A stretch of 64,000 nt of DNA from an uncultured bacterium (GTDB lineage Bacteria; Planctomycetota; UBA1135; GCA-002686595). Shown piece after piece: positions 17,863 to 26,275 of this stretch (position 1 is its first letter; every line of letters starts with the position of its first letter). The notes beneath the pieces are model-generated. The model did no database searches. It worked only from the letters and a program-made list of their open reading frames with translations, and was not told the DNA's origin. Where the stretch lies: assembly GCA_937910685.1 (NCBI GenBank), contig CALEMP010000203.1, positions 24,023 through 88,022 on the forward strand, read 5' to 3'. Made by a program: the position numbers and the translations under genes.

Positions 17863-19559
17863 TGGTCCTCGTCGGCCTGTATTCCTTGGTCGCCTTCGCT
17901 CTGTGTACCTTGGTCGCCTTCGCCCTGTGTCTCTTGGTCGCCTTCGCTTCCTGCATACCCCATGGACTCCAGTGCGCGCATGAGGTCTTGCATTTCCTGG
18001 TTGCTACGGGAGCTGCCTCCGTCCACTTGGGATCGGCTGCGCAGGGTCGGGTCTTGGTCCATGGGGATTACCTTCGGCGGCCGCGGGTTGTGCAGAATCT
18101 CACCGTGGTGGGAGCCACTGAATTCACGATAAAGCGGTTGTCCCAAGAGGTGCAGAATCGTCGGCCCAAGATCGGTGATGGACCAACTTGCCCGCTGGCT
18201 TTCACCCGCGATCGAAGGCCCGGCCATGATCGCAATTCCGTTCAACCCGTGGTCGGGGAATCCTGCCGGCAAGCGCGCGTGTAGAATGTCTCCGGAGCCC
18301 AACACAACCCGCAGGTCCGGGACGGTTTCGAAAACCAGATCCGGTAAGGCGAGGCGCTTGGAACCGGGCATCAACTCCGTGGCGCGCCAAACCTGGGTGA
18401 CCACCTTTTTGCCGTCGATCTCCAAGTCGCGCAGGTCCTGTTCTAGTTTTCCAAGCAGCTCAGGTACTTGGCTTGGTTGCACACAGCCTTGGGAATTGCG
18501 CCCGATTACATTGAGCCGCAAGGAGCCGAAATTCCCCTCGCATTCCATGGCCAGGGCGCGGGACGCATCGAGGTCCAGGCGGGCCATTCGGGCCCGGTGA
18601 GCCGAAGGTCGCGCGAGGGCCAAGGGCCCCGCTTGGCGCCGTTCAGGAGCCGCACCAGGGTTGCGCTGGGTCCAATCGTTCTGGATCAGGAACGCTTCTA
18701 AGTCAAGCGTCCGTGGGTAGCGGCGAAAGCCATGGTCGCTGACCACAAGCACATCGGTGTTGGGCCCGGCGGCTTGGATCAGACTTCCAAGGGTCCGGTC
18801 CAGGTCCACCAGCAACTGGGCAACCGGTCCTTCCAAGTTCGCCGAATAGCGCTGGTGAGAAATCACGTCGAGGCTTTTGAAAACCGCCACGGCACAGCGC
18901 CAGTTGTCTTGGCCCAAGAGCTCGACCAGGGCCTTCTCTTTGATCGCCAGTTGCTCTTGAACCCGCTCTGCGTCGGGCAGGGAATTGCTGCGCCAGACGC
19001 CCAAGTCCGGCACGAAACCCATTTGCAACAGCCGCTGTTCATAGGCCTTGGGCAAGGCAAACCCGCCCTCATGGGGAGCCAGCATTCCCGTGACCATGAC
19101 CCCTTGCACCGGTTCTGCGGGCCAAGTGACAGGCACGCCGAACACATGGACTCCCACGCCTCGGGAACTGAGAATGCGCCAGATAGGTGGGGCATGATTG
19201 GAGCGACTGGAGATCAGCTGCACATCGCTGCTGTCTTCGAGGGGCTCGAAGAAACCGAAGACGCCCGTGTGTCCCGGGCCGACTCCGCTGAAGGCGCTGG
19301 TCCAGGCCGCGGAACTGATCGGGATGCGGGTGCTCTCCAATTGCGCCGTTCGCCCCTCCGACACCAATCGCGCCAGGTTCGGCAAGCGCCCGGAGGCCAA
19401 GAGGGGGTCGATCAACTCGAACCCCGCTCCATCCCAACCGATCACAAGAACTTTGTTGTTGGAGTGGTCGCTGGCTTCTCCTGTGCAGGCCCCCAAGAGG
19501 GGTAACAGCACAAGGAACCGCCAACGGGAGCGTTGAAGAAAGGGGAGAGGCACAGGCAC
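17859..19559 (-). CDS. Type I phosphodiesterase / alkaline-phosphatase-superfamily lipoprotein
   Basis: No ATG is available near the N-terminus; GTG 19559 gives 566 residues beginning just before a signal sequence with lipobox LLGAC. The core matches the phosphodiesterase/nucleotide-pyrophosphatase family: VLVIGWDGAGFELIDPLL, the SSAAWTSAFSGVGPGHTGVFGF nucleophile region, the H in DVISHQRY and the metal-binding DVLVVSDHGFR segment. These enzymes cleave or transfer phosphodiesters at the cell surface. The C-terminus is a run of eight-residue GDQ-type repeats encoded by a 24-bp tandem repeat. A GTG at 19553 is an alternative start. The membrane glycosyltransferase gene overlaps the stop. Confidence 0.82.
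   Translation of the reverse strand: MPVPLPFLQRSRWRFLVLLPLLGACTGEASDHSNNKVLVIGWDGAGFELIDPLLASGRLPNLARLVSEGRTAQLESTRIPISSAAWTSAFSGVGPGHTGVFGFFEPLEDSSDVQLISSRSNHAPPIWRILSSRGVGVHVFGVPVTWPAEPVQGVMVTGMLAPHEGGFALPKAYEQRLLQMGFVPDLGVWRSNSLPDAERVQEQLAIKEKALVELLGQDNWRCAVAVFKSLDVISHQRYSANLEGPVAQLLVDLDRTLGSLIQAAGPNTDVLVVSDHGFRRYPRTLDLEAFLIQNDWTQRNPGAAPERRQAGPLALARPSAHRARMARLDLDASRALAMECEGNFGSLRLNVIGRNSQGCVQPSQVPELLGKLEQDLRDLEIDGKKVVTQVWRATELMPGSKRLALPDLVFETVPDLRVVLGSGDILHARLPAGFPDHGLNGIAIMAGPSIAGESQRASWSITDLGPTILHLLGQPLYREFSGSHHGEILHNPRPPKVIPMDQDPTLRSRSQVDGGSSRSNQEMQDLMRALESMGYAGSEGDQETQGEGDQGTQSEGDQGIQADEDQ
17860..17955 (-). repeat. Four copies of a 24-bp tandem repeat at the 3' end of the phosphodiesterase gene
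   Basis: Units begin at 17860, 17884, 17908 and 17932 and share a TTGGTCGCCTTCG-type core. They encode the acidic eight-residue pattern (E/T/I)(Q)(G/S/A)(E/D)(G)(D)(Q)x. The outermost unit is more diverged and includes the stop codon and the ATGA overlap with the next gene. In-frame repeats of this kind can change in number by slippage. Confidence 0.85.
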
Positions 19560-19568
19560 GGTTGATCT

Positions 19569-19589
19569 ACGCACGGGATCCCGGTGCGT
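19569..19589. promoter_or_regulatory. Interrupted palindrome before the phosphodiesterase start
   Basis: ACGCAC (19569-19574) and GTGCGT (19584-19589) flank a GGGATCCC centre. The dyad lies about 10 bases upstream of the GTG start at 19559, so it could be a repressor site or an mRNA hairpin near the start. No regulator is indicated. Confidence 0.35.
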
Positions 19590-19593
19590 GAGC

Positions 19594-19827
19594 CTAGGGT
19601 AGATTCCCAAGGCCTGTGGTCTCAGAACGAAATCGATTCCATGGGGCGCCGGCGAGTTCGGCCAGCACTCCAAACCGTTCCTCGATGGCACTGGCGAGGA
19701 CGGTTCGGGGCGACTCGTCCCCGTGATCCAGCAAGATTCGAGCTCCAGAGGGCGCGAAACCCTCCAGGTCTAGGGTGGGCGGCCTCCCAGGGTGTGGATC
19801 GCCCGTGGGGTCACCCTGAGCCCCCAA
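19594..19827 (-). CDS. Possible small ORF of unknown function
   Basis: This 77-codon frame sits in the 345-base stretch between the phosphodiesterase and MarR genes. Its second half (from TLDLEGFAPSG to the stop) has codon use like neighbouring genes, with G/C in most third positions, and could be a real small protein or the remnant of a longer one. The start is unsure; ATG 19827 is the only long option. It would end 34 bases before the phosphodiesterase GTG. I recognise no family. Apart from this frame, the terminator at 19845 and the dyad at 19569, I see nothing in this stretch. Confidence 0.35.
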   Translation of the reverse strand: MGAQGDPTGDPHPGRPPTLDLEGFAPSGARILLDHGDESPRTVLASAIEERFGVLAELAGAPWNRFRSETTGLGNLP

Positions 19828-19844
19828 GCGCTGGAAGCACCCAT

Positions 19845-19865
19845 AAAAAAACGGCCCCTTCCGTT
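19845..19865 (-). terminator. Rho-independent terminator of the MarR gene
   Basis: On the minus strand, AACGG-loop-CCGTT is followed by a run of seven T residues (A-run at 19845-19851 on the plus strand). It begins about 40 bases after the MarR stop codon. The stem is short but the U-tract is clear. Confidence 0.6.
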
Positions 19866-19904
19866 AGGAATGGAGCCGCATGGGTTTGTTCTGTGGGGTG
19901 TGGA

Positions 19905-20411
19905 TCAGACGTCGGTGGCCCCATCGGGGTCGACGCCAATCAGCATTTTCCCAAGGAGAGCGTTGAGTTGCTTGCGCTCGCTCTTCTTGAGGTTGCTGAC
20001 GATGTCCGAAGCTGCTTCCAAACGGGGTCGAACGGCTTTTTGAGCCAACTTCTTGCCTTTGGCAGTCAACTGGGCCATCACCAAACGGCCGTCTTCCTTG
20101 GAGGTGACGCGCTTCACTAAGCCACGCTCGCCCAGCTTGTCCAAGCGGTGGGTGATCGAGGCGCTGGAACGACCGGTTTCCCGGGCGATAACACCAGCGC
20201 TGGCTTGATGGGGGGCGCCACGTCGCAGAAGCATGGCAAGAACTTCCCACTCGTAGGTTACGAGGTCGAAGTTAGCCAGGGAGTTCTGGGAGGCTTGGAA
20301 AAAATGTTCGGTAAGAAGTCGGCAGCGGGTGGCAACACCTACAGATTCCGTGTCGCCACGGGGAACCAACTTCTTCCAGTCCTTTTCTATTCTTGATACG
20401 CGGTCAGTCAT
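19905..20411 (-). CDS. MarR-family transcriptional regulator
   Basis: ATG 20411 gives 168 residues; the longer open frame upstream is non-coding. The winged-helix region reads ANFDLVTYEWEVLAMLLRRG, then the recognition helix GRSSASITHRLDKLGERGLVKR, and the wing TSKEDGRLVMAQLTAKGKKL, all in MarR order. These dimers usually repress genes for stress or aromatic-compound responses and often their own gene. No adjacent target stands out: the upstream neighbour is a bacilliredoxin gene that has its own terminator, and a T-run terminator follows the stop. Confidence 0.9.
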   Translation of the reverse strand: MTDRVSRIEKDWKKLVPRGDTESVGVATRCRLLTEHFFQASQNSLANFDLVTYEWEVLAMLLRRGAPHQASAGVIARETGRSSASITHRLDKLGERGLVKRVTSKEDGRLVMAQLTAKGKKLAQKAVRPRLEAASDIVSNLKKSERKQLNALLGKMLIGVDPDGATDV

Positions 20412-20643
20412 GGGGCAGAGACCATACCGAGGAGTTGCTTTAAAATCGAGAGGTATTCCTTCGAAGTTTGAGGAAATGCAGAGCCGGCTCGGGAAGGCTT
20501 TTTCCCTCGAGGATTGGAGCGGAACGCGCACTTTGGGTGACTTGTGTGCAAATTGTCGCAGGGGCAATACCGAGGCTTCACAAAATCTGAACACAACTTT
20601 GCTTTGGAACGTTGCAGCGTGACAAGGGGATTTCCAAAACGAG
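20412..20643. other. Gene-free leader region of the MarR gene
   Basis: About 230 bases lie between the MarR start and the bacilliredoxin terminator. The region is less GC-rich than its surroundings and should contain the MarR promoter. I see the symmetric CTTCGAAG near 20460 and a TTTAAA-type sequence near 20440, but no pair of elements I can call with confidence. Confidence 0.4.
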
Positions 20644-20677
20644 AAAAGCCAGGCCTCCTCGCGGAGCCCTGGCTTTT
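20644..20677 (-). terminator. Strong hairpin terminator of the bacilliredoxin gene
   Basis: AAAAGCCAGG (20644-20653) pairs perfectly with CCTGGCTTTT (20668-20677), with an inner CTCC/GGAG pairing. On the minus strand the hairpin ends in TTTT and lies about 45 bases after the stop of the bacilliredoxin gene. The A/T ends make it potentially active in both directions. Confidence 0.8.
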
Positions 20678-20719
20678 CGGTGAACCGGTCAGGCGCATCC
20701 TTTCGGCGCGCCAAGCAGA

Positions 20720-21133
20720 TCAGTCACAGTGAGCGTCGTAGCTGCTCTTCAATTCCGTGGCCAACATATCCGGCGTGTTGCCTTCGATGTCCTGGCGCTG
20801 GATCATCTTGATCAGCTGCCCGTCCTTCATCAGGGCGATTTGGGGAGAGCTGGGACGATAGGGCTTGAAGTACTCCCGGGCTCTTGCGGTGGCCTCGGTT
20901 TCCATGCCCGCGAAGACCGAAACGATCCGCGTGGGTTTCTTTTCGGCCATCAGGGAGATACGCAGGCCCGGGCGGGCGCTTCCGGCCGCGCAACCGCAGA
21001 CCGAGTTGACGAAGACTAGGGTCGTGCCTGAGGCACGAAGGGCCGTGTCTACGGCGTCGGCGGTCAGGAGTTCAGTAACGCCCAGGGTGGTGAGTTCGTC
21101 ACGCATGGGCTGGACGAGTTGAGAGTCGTACAT
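20720..21133 (-). CDS. Bacilliredoxin, BrxA/BrxB family (YphP/YqiW)
   Basis: The 137-residue protein starts MYDSQLVQPMRDEL as in the BrxA/BrxB family and has the active-site VNSVCGCAAGSARPG segment, where the CGC motif takes the place of the thioredoxin CxxC. The C-terminal half, with SPQIALMKDGQLIKMIQRQDIEG, also matches. In Firmicutes these proteins remove bacillithiol from protein thiols under oxidative stress; homologues exist in bacteria without bacillithiol, where the reducing partner is less clear. The gene appears to be a single transcription unit ending at the hairpin near 20660. Confidence 0.9.
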   Translation of the reverse strand: MYDSQLVQPMRDELTTLGVTELLTADAVDTALRASGTTLVFVNSVCGCAAGSARPGLRISLMAEKKPTRIVSVFAGMETEATARAREYFKPYRPSSPQIALMKDGQLIKMIQRQDIEGNTPDMLATELKSSYDAHCD

Positions 21134-21307
21134 GGCTTTGATTCGGGGAGTGTTGGGTCGTTAGACCGGGATAAGTCTGCCGCTGACGGTAGGCTTGAGG
21201 GGTGCTTTTAGAAAATGCACGAGCATCATCCCAGAAGAGGGGGCAGAGAGGGGCCGGAACTCGCAGAAAGATGATCAGGGAGGCCCTGGGTTTTGGGTTG
21301 GCGACCC

Positions 21308-21637
21308 CTAGGGCCAAAGCTTGTCCCTTTCCTCGCGCATTTCCCGCAGGACCTCCAGCAGGATCCCGCCCTCACCGAGGGCCGTGATGCCCTCCAGGTT
21401 GAGCTGGCACACGGCGCATACCGGGCGCAGGCTGCGATAGCTCAGAATGTCGGCCTCTTCGAGGGTCACGTCTTCCAGCCCGAAAGTCGCTGCCTCGGTG
21501 GCTTGGCCGTCCTCATCGAAGCCGAAGAACTGTTTGACCTCGGCGGGGGCGCGGCGACAGAGGTAGCAGCGGTCCTCGCCGCCACTGCGGTCGAGGGCCT
21601 CGAACCAGCGGCGGAATTCGTCGGTGATGTCACTCAT
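21308..21637 (-). CDS. Small protein with two CxxC pairs, unknown function
   Basis: ATG 21637 has an AAGGAG ribosome binding site eight bases upstream and gives 109 residues. Two cysteine pairs, RCYLCRRAP and RPVCAVCQLN, about 55 residues apart, could bind zinc in a treble-clef or rubredoxin-like fold. The centre holds acidic phenylalanine-rich sequence (VKQFFGFDEDG). No family is recognised. A longer frame starting at ATG 21733 has a weaker GAGG site. Its start overlaps the end of a possible short reading frame. Confidence 0.65.
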   Translation of the reverse strand: MSDITDEFRRWFEALDRSGGEDRCYLCRRAPAEVKQFFGFDEDGQATEAATFGLEDVTLEEADILSYRSLRPVCAVCQLNLEGITALGEGGILLEVLREMREERDKLWP

Positions 21638-21863
21638 AGAAGTTCTCCTTGTGGACCCGTTCCACTTCGAGGGGTCTGGGCCGGTGCTGTTTGTGAGCTC
21701 GAGGCCGATGACGGCGGAATTGCGCCCGGCCATGGATGCCCTCCCAGTCGATCTGGAATTGGGAGCGGATGTGCTCCTGGATCCGAATTGAGTTTACCGG
21801 ATTCAAGCTTTTGGGGCTGGAGAGCGCCAGAGGGCTAGAGCGCTTACAAGGAATGAGAGCCAC
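21630..21863 (-). CDS. Possible short coupled ORF or gene remnant
   Basis: Between the membrane protein stop (21803) and the CxxC protein start (21637) one minus-strand frame stays open and ends with TGA at 21630-21632, overlapping the next start by eight bases. Its sequence IQEHIRSQFQIDWEGIHGRAQF recalls the WxGIHG segment near the N-terminus of some HD-type hydrolases, then becomes very Arg/His-rich. The only standard start (GTG 21863) overlaps the upstream gene by about 60 bases. It may be a coupled small protein or a decayed fragment. Confidence 0.3.
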   Translation of the reverse strand: MALIPCKRSSPLALSSPKSLNPVNSIRIQEHIRSQFQIDWEGIHGRAQFRRHRPRAHKQHRPRPLEVERVHKENFYE

Positions 21864-22240
21864 CAGACATAGTAGGCGGGGAAGAGGTCAACCGCCGTCT
21901 TCATGATGTCATCGGGGTCGAGGTTCCAGATGAAGCGGGAATTGTTGAGGAAACCCAAGAAGAGCATGGCGCCTAGCACGCGAGACTTGAAGCCCATGAA
22001 CAGCAGGAGGGGGCTCAAGATCATGAGGAGGTTTGAGATATTGACGGCGAGCGCATTCAGAGATTCGCCATCTAGGGAGATCTCCAATCCGTTCTCGAAG
22101 TAGACCCAGAAGCCGTCAAAGCCCCACATATCCTCCATCAGAGGGAGGCCGAAGGAAATTACATACATCGCCCAGCCACAGAGGAGGGCTGTTCGAGTCC
22201 GTCCATTCAGCTCGGGGAGGAAGCGGTGTGATACAGGCAT
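21803..22240 (-). CDS. Small polytopic membrane protein, unknown function
   Basis: ATG 22240 starts a 145-residue protein with about four membrane segments (ALLCGWAMYVISFGL, LAVNISNLLMILSPLLLFMGF, VLGAMLFLGFLNN, YYVWWLSFLVSALALW). No conserved charged pair or motif identifies a transporter family; the fold is loosely like small DoxX-type membrane proteins, but I cannot support that. It lies upstream of the CxxC protein on the same strand. Confidence 0.65.
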   Translation of the reverse strand: MPVSHRFLPELNGRTRTALLCGWAMYVISFGLPLMEDMWGFDGFWVYFENGLEISLDGESLNALAVNISNLLMILSPLLLFMGFKSRVLGAMLFLGFLNNSRFIWNLDPDDIMKTAVDLFPAYYVWWLSFLVSALALWRSPAPKA

Positions 22241-22451
22241 TTGATTCGGTGGGTGGAGGTGACTCTAAGGCAACGGAGCAGAACGTGCCCCTCCAATGTA
22301 AGGATGCAGCCCTGGGGTGCCTGGGAGGTGATTTCCAAGTCGGGAGTATTCCATCCGGACTTTATCCGACCATCATCTTCACAATTGGTTGGGTGGGCGA
22401 CCCTCGGCATGAAGCCTGTGCCCATAAGGCATGGCCCGCGGACCATGTTGC

Positions 22452-23510
22452 CTATTTAGAGGTCACTTGGTCCCCATTAGGGCTAACCATATGTAGCGTT
22501 CGCTGAGGGTAGGGCATGCTGATCCCCGCCTGATCGCACCCGTCCTTGATTCCGCGCAGGAGGTCAAAGTACACGGTCCAGTAGTCCTCGGTCTTGGCCC
22601 AGGGCCGGACCTGGAGGTCTACCGAGGAGTCCCCAAGATTGCCCACCCGCACTACGGCCTCGGGGTCATCGAGCACGAGGGGGTGATCGGCGCAAAGCTT
22701 ACGCAGCATCTCTTCCGCCTGCTCGATGTTGTCCTCGTAGGAGATGGAGGCGGTCAGGTCCACCCGTCGGGTGTCGTTGGCAGTCACGTTGGTGATCGTG
22801 TCTCCCCAGATTTTTCCGTTGGGTACCAGGATCGTCTGGTTGTCGCCGGTTAAGAAGGTGGTGTTCACCAAACTCAAGCCTGCGACCTTACCGGTCACAC
22901 CGCCCGCGCTGACCACATCACCGATGTCGAAGGGCTGGTACAAGAGGATCATGACTCCCGCCGCGAAGTTGGACATGGTCTCCTGCAGGGCAAAGCCCAC
23001 CACAAAGCCGATCACTCCAAAGGCCGCAAGGAAGGGCGCAATGGAAATACCTACGGTGGAAAGGGCCAGCAGGAATCCCAGGAAGAGCACCACCCGTCGG
23101 CTGCTGTTGACCGCGAAGCGCTGCAGCATGCTGGAGGCTCCCAAGCGCGAGGTACTTAAGGTGCGGTCCACTAACCTGGAAACCATGCGCGCAGCGAAGC
23201 GCGTGAGTAGCAGCAGGCCGAGGAACAGGGCAATTGCGCCCAAGGCGCCCAGGCCTTCTGTCTGGAGCCAGGTGACGCATTGCTCCTTGATGTTGGTGAG
23301 GAAGGCCCCCGGGTCCTCGGCCATGTTCGAAAGGCTGTCCTTCAAATCCCCGGAGTCCGTCTCGTTTCCTTCGGCACTAGCACCTTCCATTTCGGTCGGC
23401 GGATTCTGCCAATGGGTCCGGGGCATGGCACTTGCTGGGCCCCCGCTCAGGATCACGAGACCGAAGACGAGCATTGGCAGATAAGTAAGGATGGCGCTGA
23501 GTTGCTTCAT
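22452..23510 (-). CDS. Mechanosensitive channel, MscS family
   Basis: The 352-residue protein has a cleavable-looking signal sequence, two or three membrane helices (ALGAIALFLGLLLLTRF, VVLFLGFLLALSTVGI) and the pore-lining helix with FGVIGFVVGFALQETMSNFAAGVMILL. The MscS beta domain follows: PFDIGDVVSAGGVTGKV and TGDNQTILVPNGKIWGDTITN. The C-terminal alpha/beta domain with DLQVRPWAKTEDYW is intact. These channels open on membrane tension to release solutes after hypo-osmotic shock, and the length is typical of small MscS proteins. It is the upstream member of the minus-strand series. Confidence 0.93.
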   Translation of the reverse strand: MKQLSAILTYLPMLVFGLVILSGGPASAMPRTHWQNPPTEMEGASAEGNETDSGDLKDSLSNMAEDPGAFLTNIKEQCVTWLQTEGLGALGAIALFLGLLLLTRFAARMVSRLVDRTLSTSRLGASSMLQRFAVNSSRRVVLFLGFLLALSTVGISIAPFLAAFGVIGFVVGFALQETMSNFAAGVMILLYQPFDIGDVVSAGGVTGKVAGLSLVNTTFLTGDNQTILVPNGKIWGDTITNVTANDTRRVDLTASISYEDNIEQAEEMLRKLCADHPLVLDDPEAVVRVGNLGDSSVDLQVRPWAKTEDYWTVYFDLLRGIKDGCDQAGISMPYPQRTLHMVSPNGDQVTSK

Positions 23511-23671
23511 GGCTGAATCGATGGGAACAGGTGGGGTGCTATGGTCTCGATTGCACGCACCGGATGCAAATCCATGGGCCGCTAATTGGCCTTAGGTGCC
23601 CTAGGGGTCTGTTCGGGCGACGGGGATCTTGGACACCCTTGGACCCAAAGGGCTGCGGCGTTTAGTGGTGG

Positions 23672-25066
23672 CTACTGAATCAGAGTCGCTCGGAAACGCT
23701 TCTTCTTGATTCGGCCAGCGTTGATGCGCTTGGTGGCGTGGCTTCCGTGCTCGTGGGCAACGGCCACGTAGGAGAGGCGCTGGGAGACCTCGATCTTGCC
23801 GATATCCGAGCCCTGCAGGCCGCCGGATTCGCCGGTGAGAGCGCCGAGGATGTCGCCTGGGCGGATTTTATCCTGGCGGCCGCCGCTGATCAGGATCGTA
23901 GCCATCTTGGGAGGACCTGCGATGCTTCGGAGCAGGTTGCTGACCGAGCCGGCATGGTCGGATGAGAGCATTTGGATGGACCTACCGGTGAGCTCTTCGA
24001 TGAGTTGAACGCGATCGAGTTGACGCGAGCCAATGAGGGATACAGCTAGGCCACTCTTGCCGGCGCGGCCCGTGCGCCCGATGCGGTGTACGTAGACTTC
24101 GGGCTGCTGGGGCAGTTCGAAGTTGACCACCAGATCGAGGCCTTCCACGTCGATGCCGCGGCCAGCCACGTCAGTGGCCACCAGCACACGCAGGCTCTGG
24201 TTACGGAAACGGGCTAGGACTTGATCGCGGTGGAATTGATCCAGATCGCCGTCCAGGCGACCGGCGTTGATGCCTGCTTTGGTGAGAGCATCAGTGAGCT
24301 GCGAAACGGAGGCCTTGAAGTTACAGAAGACCAGGACAGATTCGGGCTGGTACTCGTGCAAGAGCCAAGCGAGGGCTTGCAGCTTGTCCGCTGGCTCCAC
24401 ATCCATGCGCAGTTGGCGGATTTCCACCTCGGCGCTCTTTGGTTCCTCGATGGTCACGCGCTCGGGGTTGCGTTGGAGCGCAGCGCTCAAGACCTCGATG
24501 GCGTCCGGGAAGGTGGCGGAGAAGAGCACGGTTTGGCGCGACGTCGGCAGACAACGCAGGATGTGATGCACGTCCGGACCGAAGCCCATGTCGAGCATGC
24601 GATCGGCTTCATCGAGAACTGCGGTGCGAATGCCCGTGGCCACGAGGGTGCCCCGTTGTAGGTGATCGAGAAGGCGCCCCGGGGTGCCCACGACGATGTG
24701 CACGCCGCGCTCTAGGGCTTCGCGTTGGGGGCGCGAGGGCTGGCCGCCCACAAGCTCGAGCACGGCCAGGCCGTGTAGGTTGCGCCCGAGCTTGCGAATC
24801 TCGCGCGCCACCTGGGCGCACAACTCGCGGGTCGGGCAGAGCACAAGCGCTTGTAAGGCTCGGCGCTCAAGGTCGATTCCCTGCAGGATCGGCAAGGCGA
24901 AGGCGGCAGTCTTTCCGCTACCTGTCTTGGACTGCCCAATCAGATCCTTGCCCTTGAGCAAGGCCGGTATGCAGGCCACTTGGACGGGTGTAGGGAGCTT
25001 GTAGCCAAGCTCCGCAGTCACAGCAATCAGGTTGGGGGCCAATCCGAGCCCCGAAAATTCAGTCAT
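23672..25066 (-). CDS. dbpA: DEAD-box RNA helicase DbpA
   Basis: All helicase motifs are present: Q motif with PTPVQ, SKTGSGKT (motif I), PTREL, TPGRL, LDEADRMLDMGF (motif II), SATFP (III), and the C-terminal ATDVAGRGID and HRIGRTGRAG (V, VI). The last 75 residues (ATILISGGRQDKIRPGDI to the basic RIKKKRFRA end) match the DbpA RNA-binding domain, which recognises hairpin 92 of 23S rRNA during 50S assembly. ATG 25066 is preferred to a GTG four codons upstream. The gene stands alone, with 161 bases to the MscS start. Confidence 0.93.
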   Translation of the reverse strand: MTEFSGLGLAPNLIAVTAELGYKLPTPVQVACIPALLKGKDLIGQSKTGSGKTAAFALPILQGIDLERRALQALVLCPTRELCAQVAREIRKLGRNLHGLAVLELVGGQPSRPQREALERGVHIVVGTPGRLLDHLQRGTLVATGIRTAVLDEADRMLDMGFGPDVHHILRCLPTSRQTVLFSATFPDAIEVLSAALQRNPERVTIEEPKSAEVEIRQLRMDVEPADKLQALAWLLHEYQPESVLVFCNFKASVSQLTDALTKAGINAGRLDGDLDQFHRDQVLARFRNQSLRVLVATDVAGRGIDVEGLDLVVNFELPQQPEVYVHRIGRTGRAGKSGLAVSLIGSRQLDRVQLIEELTGRSIQMLSSDHAGSVSNLLRSIAGPPKMATILISGGRQDKIRPGDILGALTGESGGLQGSDIGKIEVSQRLSYVAVAHEHGSHATKRINAGRIKKKRFRATLIQ

Positions 25067-25213
25067 CACGGGCGACACTCTACCCGCGCAGCCGGCCCTA
25101 CGTGATAAGCCGCCTGCTCGGTATGCCTTGATCCTGCCATGAGTGGCACGAATGGGGCGGCATTGCCTTGATCCGGTAGTCGTGCGTGTGCCCCGTTTAC
25201 CTGTAGGGCTTGC

Positions 25214-26230
25214 TTACCCCGCTCCGTGCCACTTTTCGGATTCCGCCCCGCAGTGGCGGCAGTGAGGTAACAGTTCGTGCCGAATCTCGTCGCATGAGGA
25301 GCAGGTTGTGTACAGATCTACACCGCAGGCCGCGCAGGCCATGGCCTTGCCGCTTTCTTCAGGCACGGGGTAGGCGCAATTGGGACAGCGCTGGGTTTGG
25401 TAGGCCTCGCGCCGACGCCGCAAGAGCACATCCTCCTTTGGATTTGCGGCTGAGCGTAGGGCGTGCACGAGGAAACTCAAGACGATGATGACCGCCGCAA
25501 GGATGCCCACATACTTGAAGAACTCCGCCGGAAAGTGCTCGTGCATCACGATGCCCACCCGCAGGAACGAAGACACCAGCAAGGCGATCAATATCGCGCG
25601 ATAAATGGACTTGCGCTTCTTGGCCACGAGCCACGACGCGATCAGGAACAAGGGCACCACGAATGCGAGCTTGCCCGCCGCCACCTGCCAACGATGGGCG
25701 GTATAGAGCTCCATATAGGCGTCATACCCTTCTCCCCGTTGGCGCTCTAGTTCACGACGCATGCCTTCCTTTTCAAGGGCCACAGTGTATTGACTCTCTT
25801 GCAGCTCACTGATTTTCCCGTTGGCCGTTTCGAACTCTTTTGTCGCTTCGATGTAGAGCGCCTGAGCTTCCTGGACCGTGCCCACTAACTCGGCTGGAGG
25901 CGGCTGATTCGAATCCAAATAGAGCCGGTGCTCCTGGGCAAACTGGTTCCAAGTGTCCTTGGCAACCGTCATGTTTTCCTTGCGATTGACCTTGATCTGC
26001 TCCTGCCGCGCGATTTCGCGTTCGATGTGAGCTGCGTTCTTATTGAGTTCCTGCTCACGCTCAACGAGGGCGCTGTCCTCATGCTCAGCGGCAATCAGCC
26101 CCCGGTTGGGTCCCTCTTGATCATTGATGTCCTTGACTACAAATCCTTGCAGCCACATGAACAAACCGAATAACAGGACAGACAAGAGCCGGATGGTCCA
26201 GCGCAGTCCACGGGGGGTGTTTGAGGTCAT
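25214..26230 (-). CDS. Membrane protein with coiled coil and double zinc ribbon
   Basis: This 338-residue protein has an N-terminal membrane segment (LLSVLLFGLFMWLQGFVV), a long charged coiled coil (about residues 45-160), three membrane helices (VAAGKLAFVVPLFLIASWLV, AILIALLVSSFLRVGIVM, YVGILAAVIIVLSFLV) and a C-terminal zinc-ribbon pair, with CPNCAYPV, CAACGVDL, CSSCDEI and CRHCGAE. The layout suggests a periplasmic coiled coil and cytoplasmic zinc ribbons. No named family is recognised, and no substrate or partner can be inferred. Confidence 0.7.
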   Translation of the reverse strand: MTSNTPRGLRWTIRLLSVLLFGLFMWLQGFVVKDINDQEGPNRGLIAAEHEDSALVEREQELNKNAAHIEREIARQEQIKVNRKENMTVAKDTWNQFAQEHRLYLDSNQPPPAELVGTVQEAQALYIEATKEFETANGKISELQESQYTVALEKEGMRRELERQRGEGYDAYMELYTAHRWQVAAGKLAFVVPLFLIASWLVAKKRKSIYRAILIALLVSSFLRVGIVMHEHFPAEFFKYVGILAAVIIVLSFLVHALRSAANPKEDVLLRRRREAYQTQRCPNCAYPVPEESGKAMACAACGVDLYTTCSSCDEIRHELLPHCRHCGAESEKWHGAG

Positions 26231-26275
26231 GACGTCTATTCAACACAGCTCATGAGGGCGTGCCAAGCGCTGACT

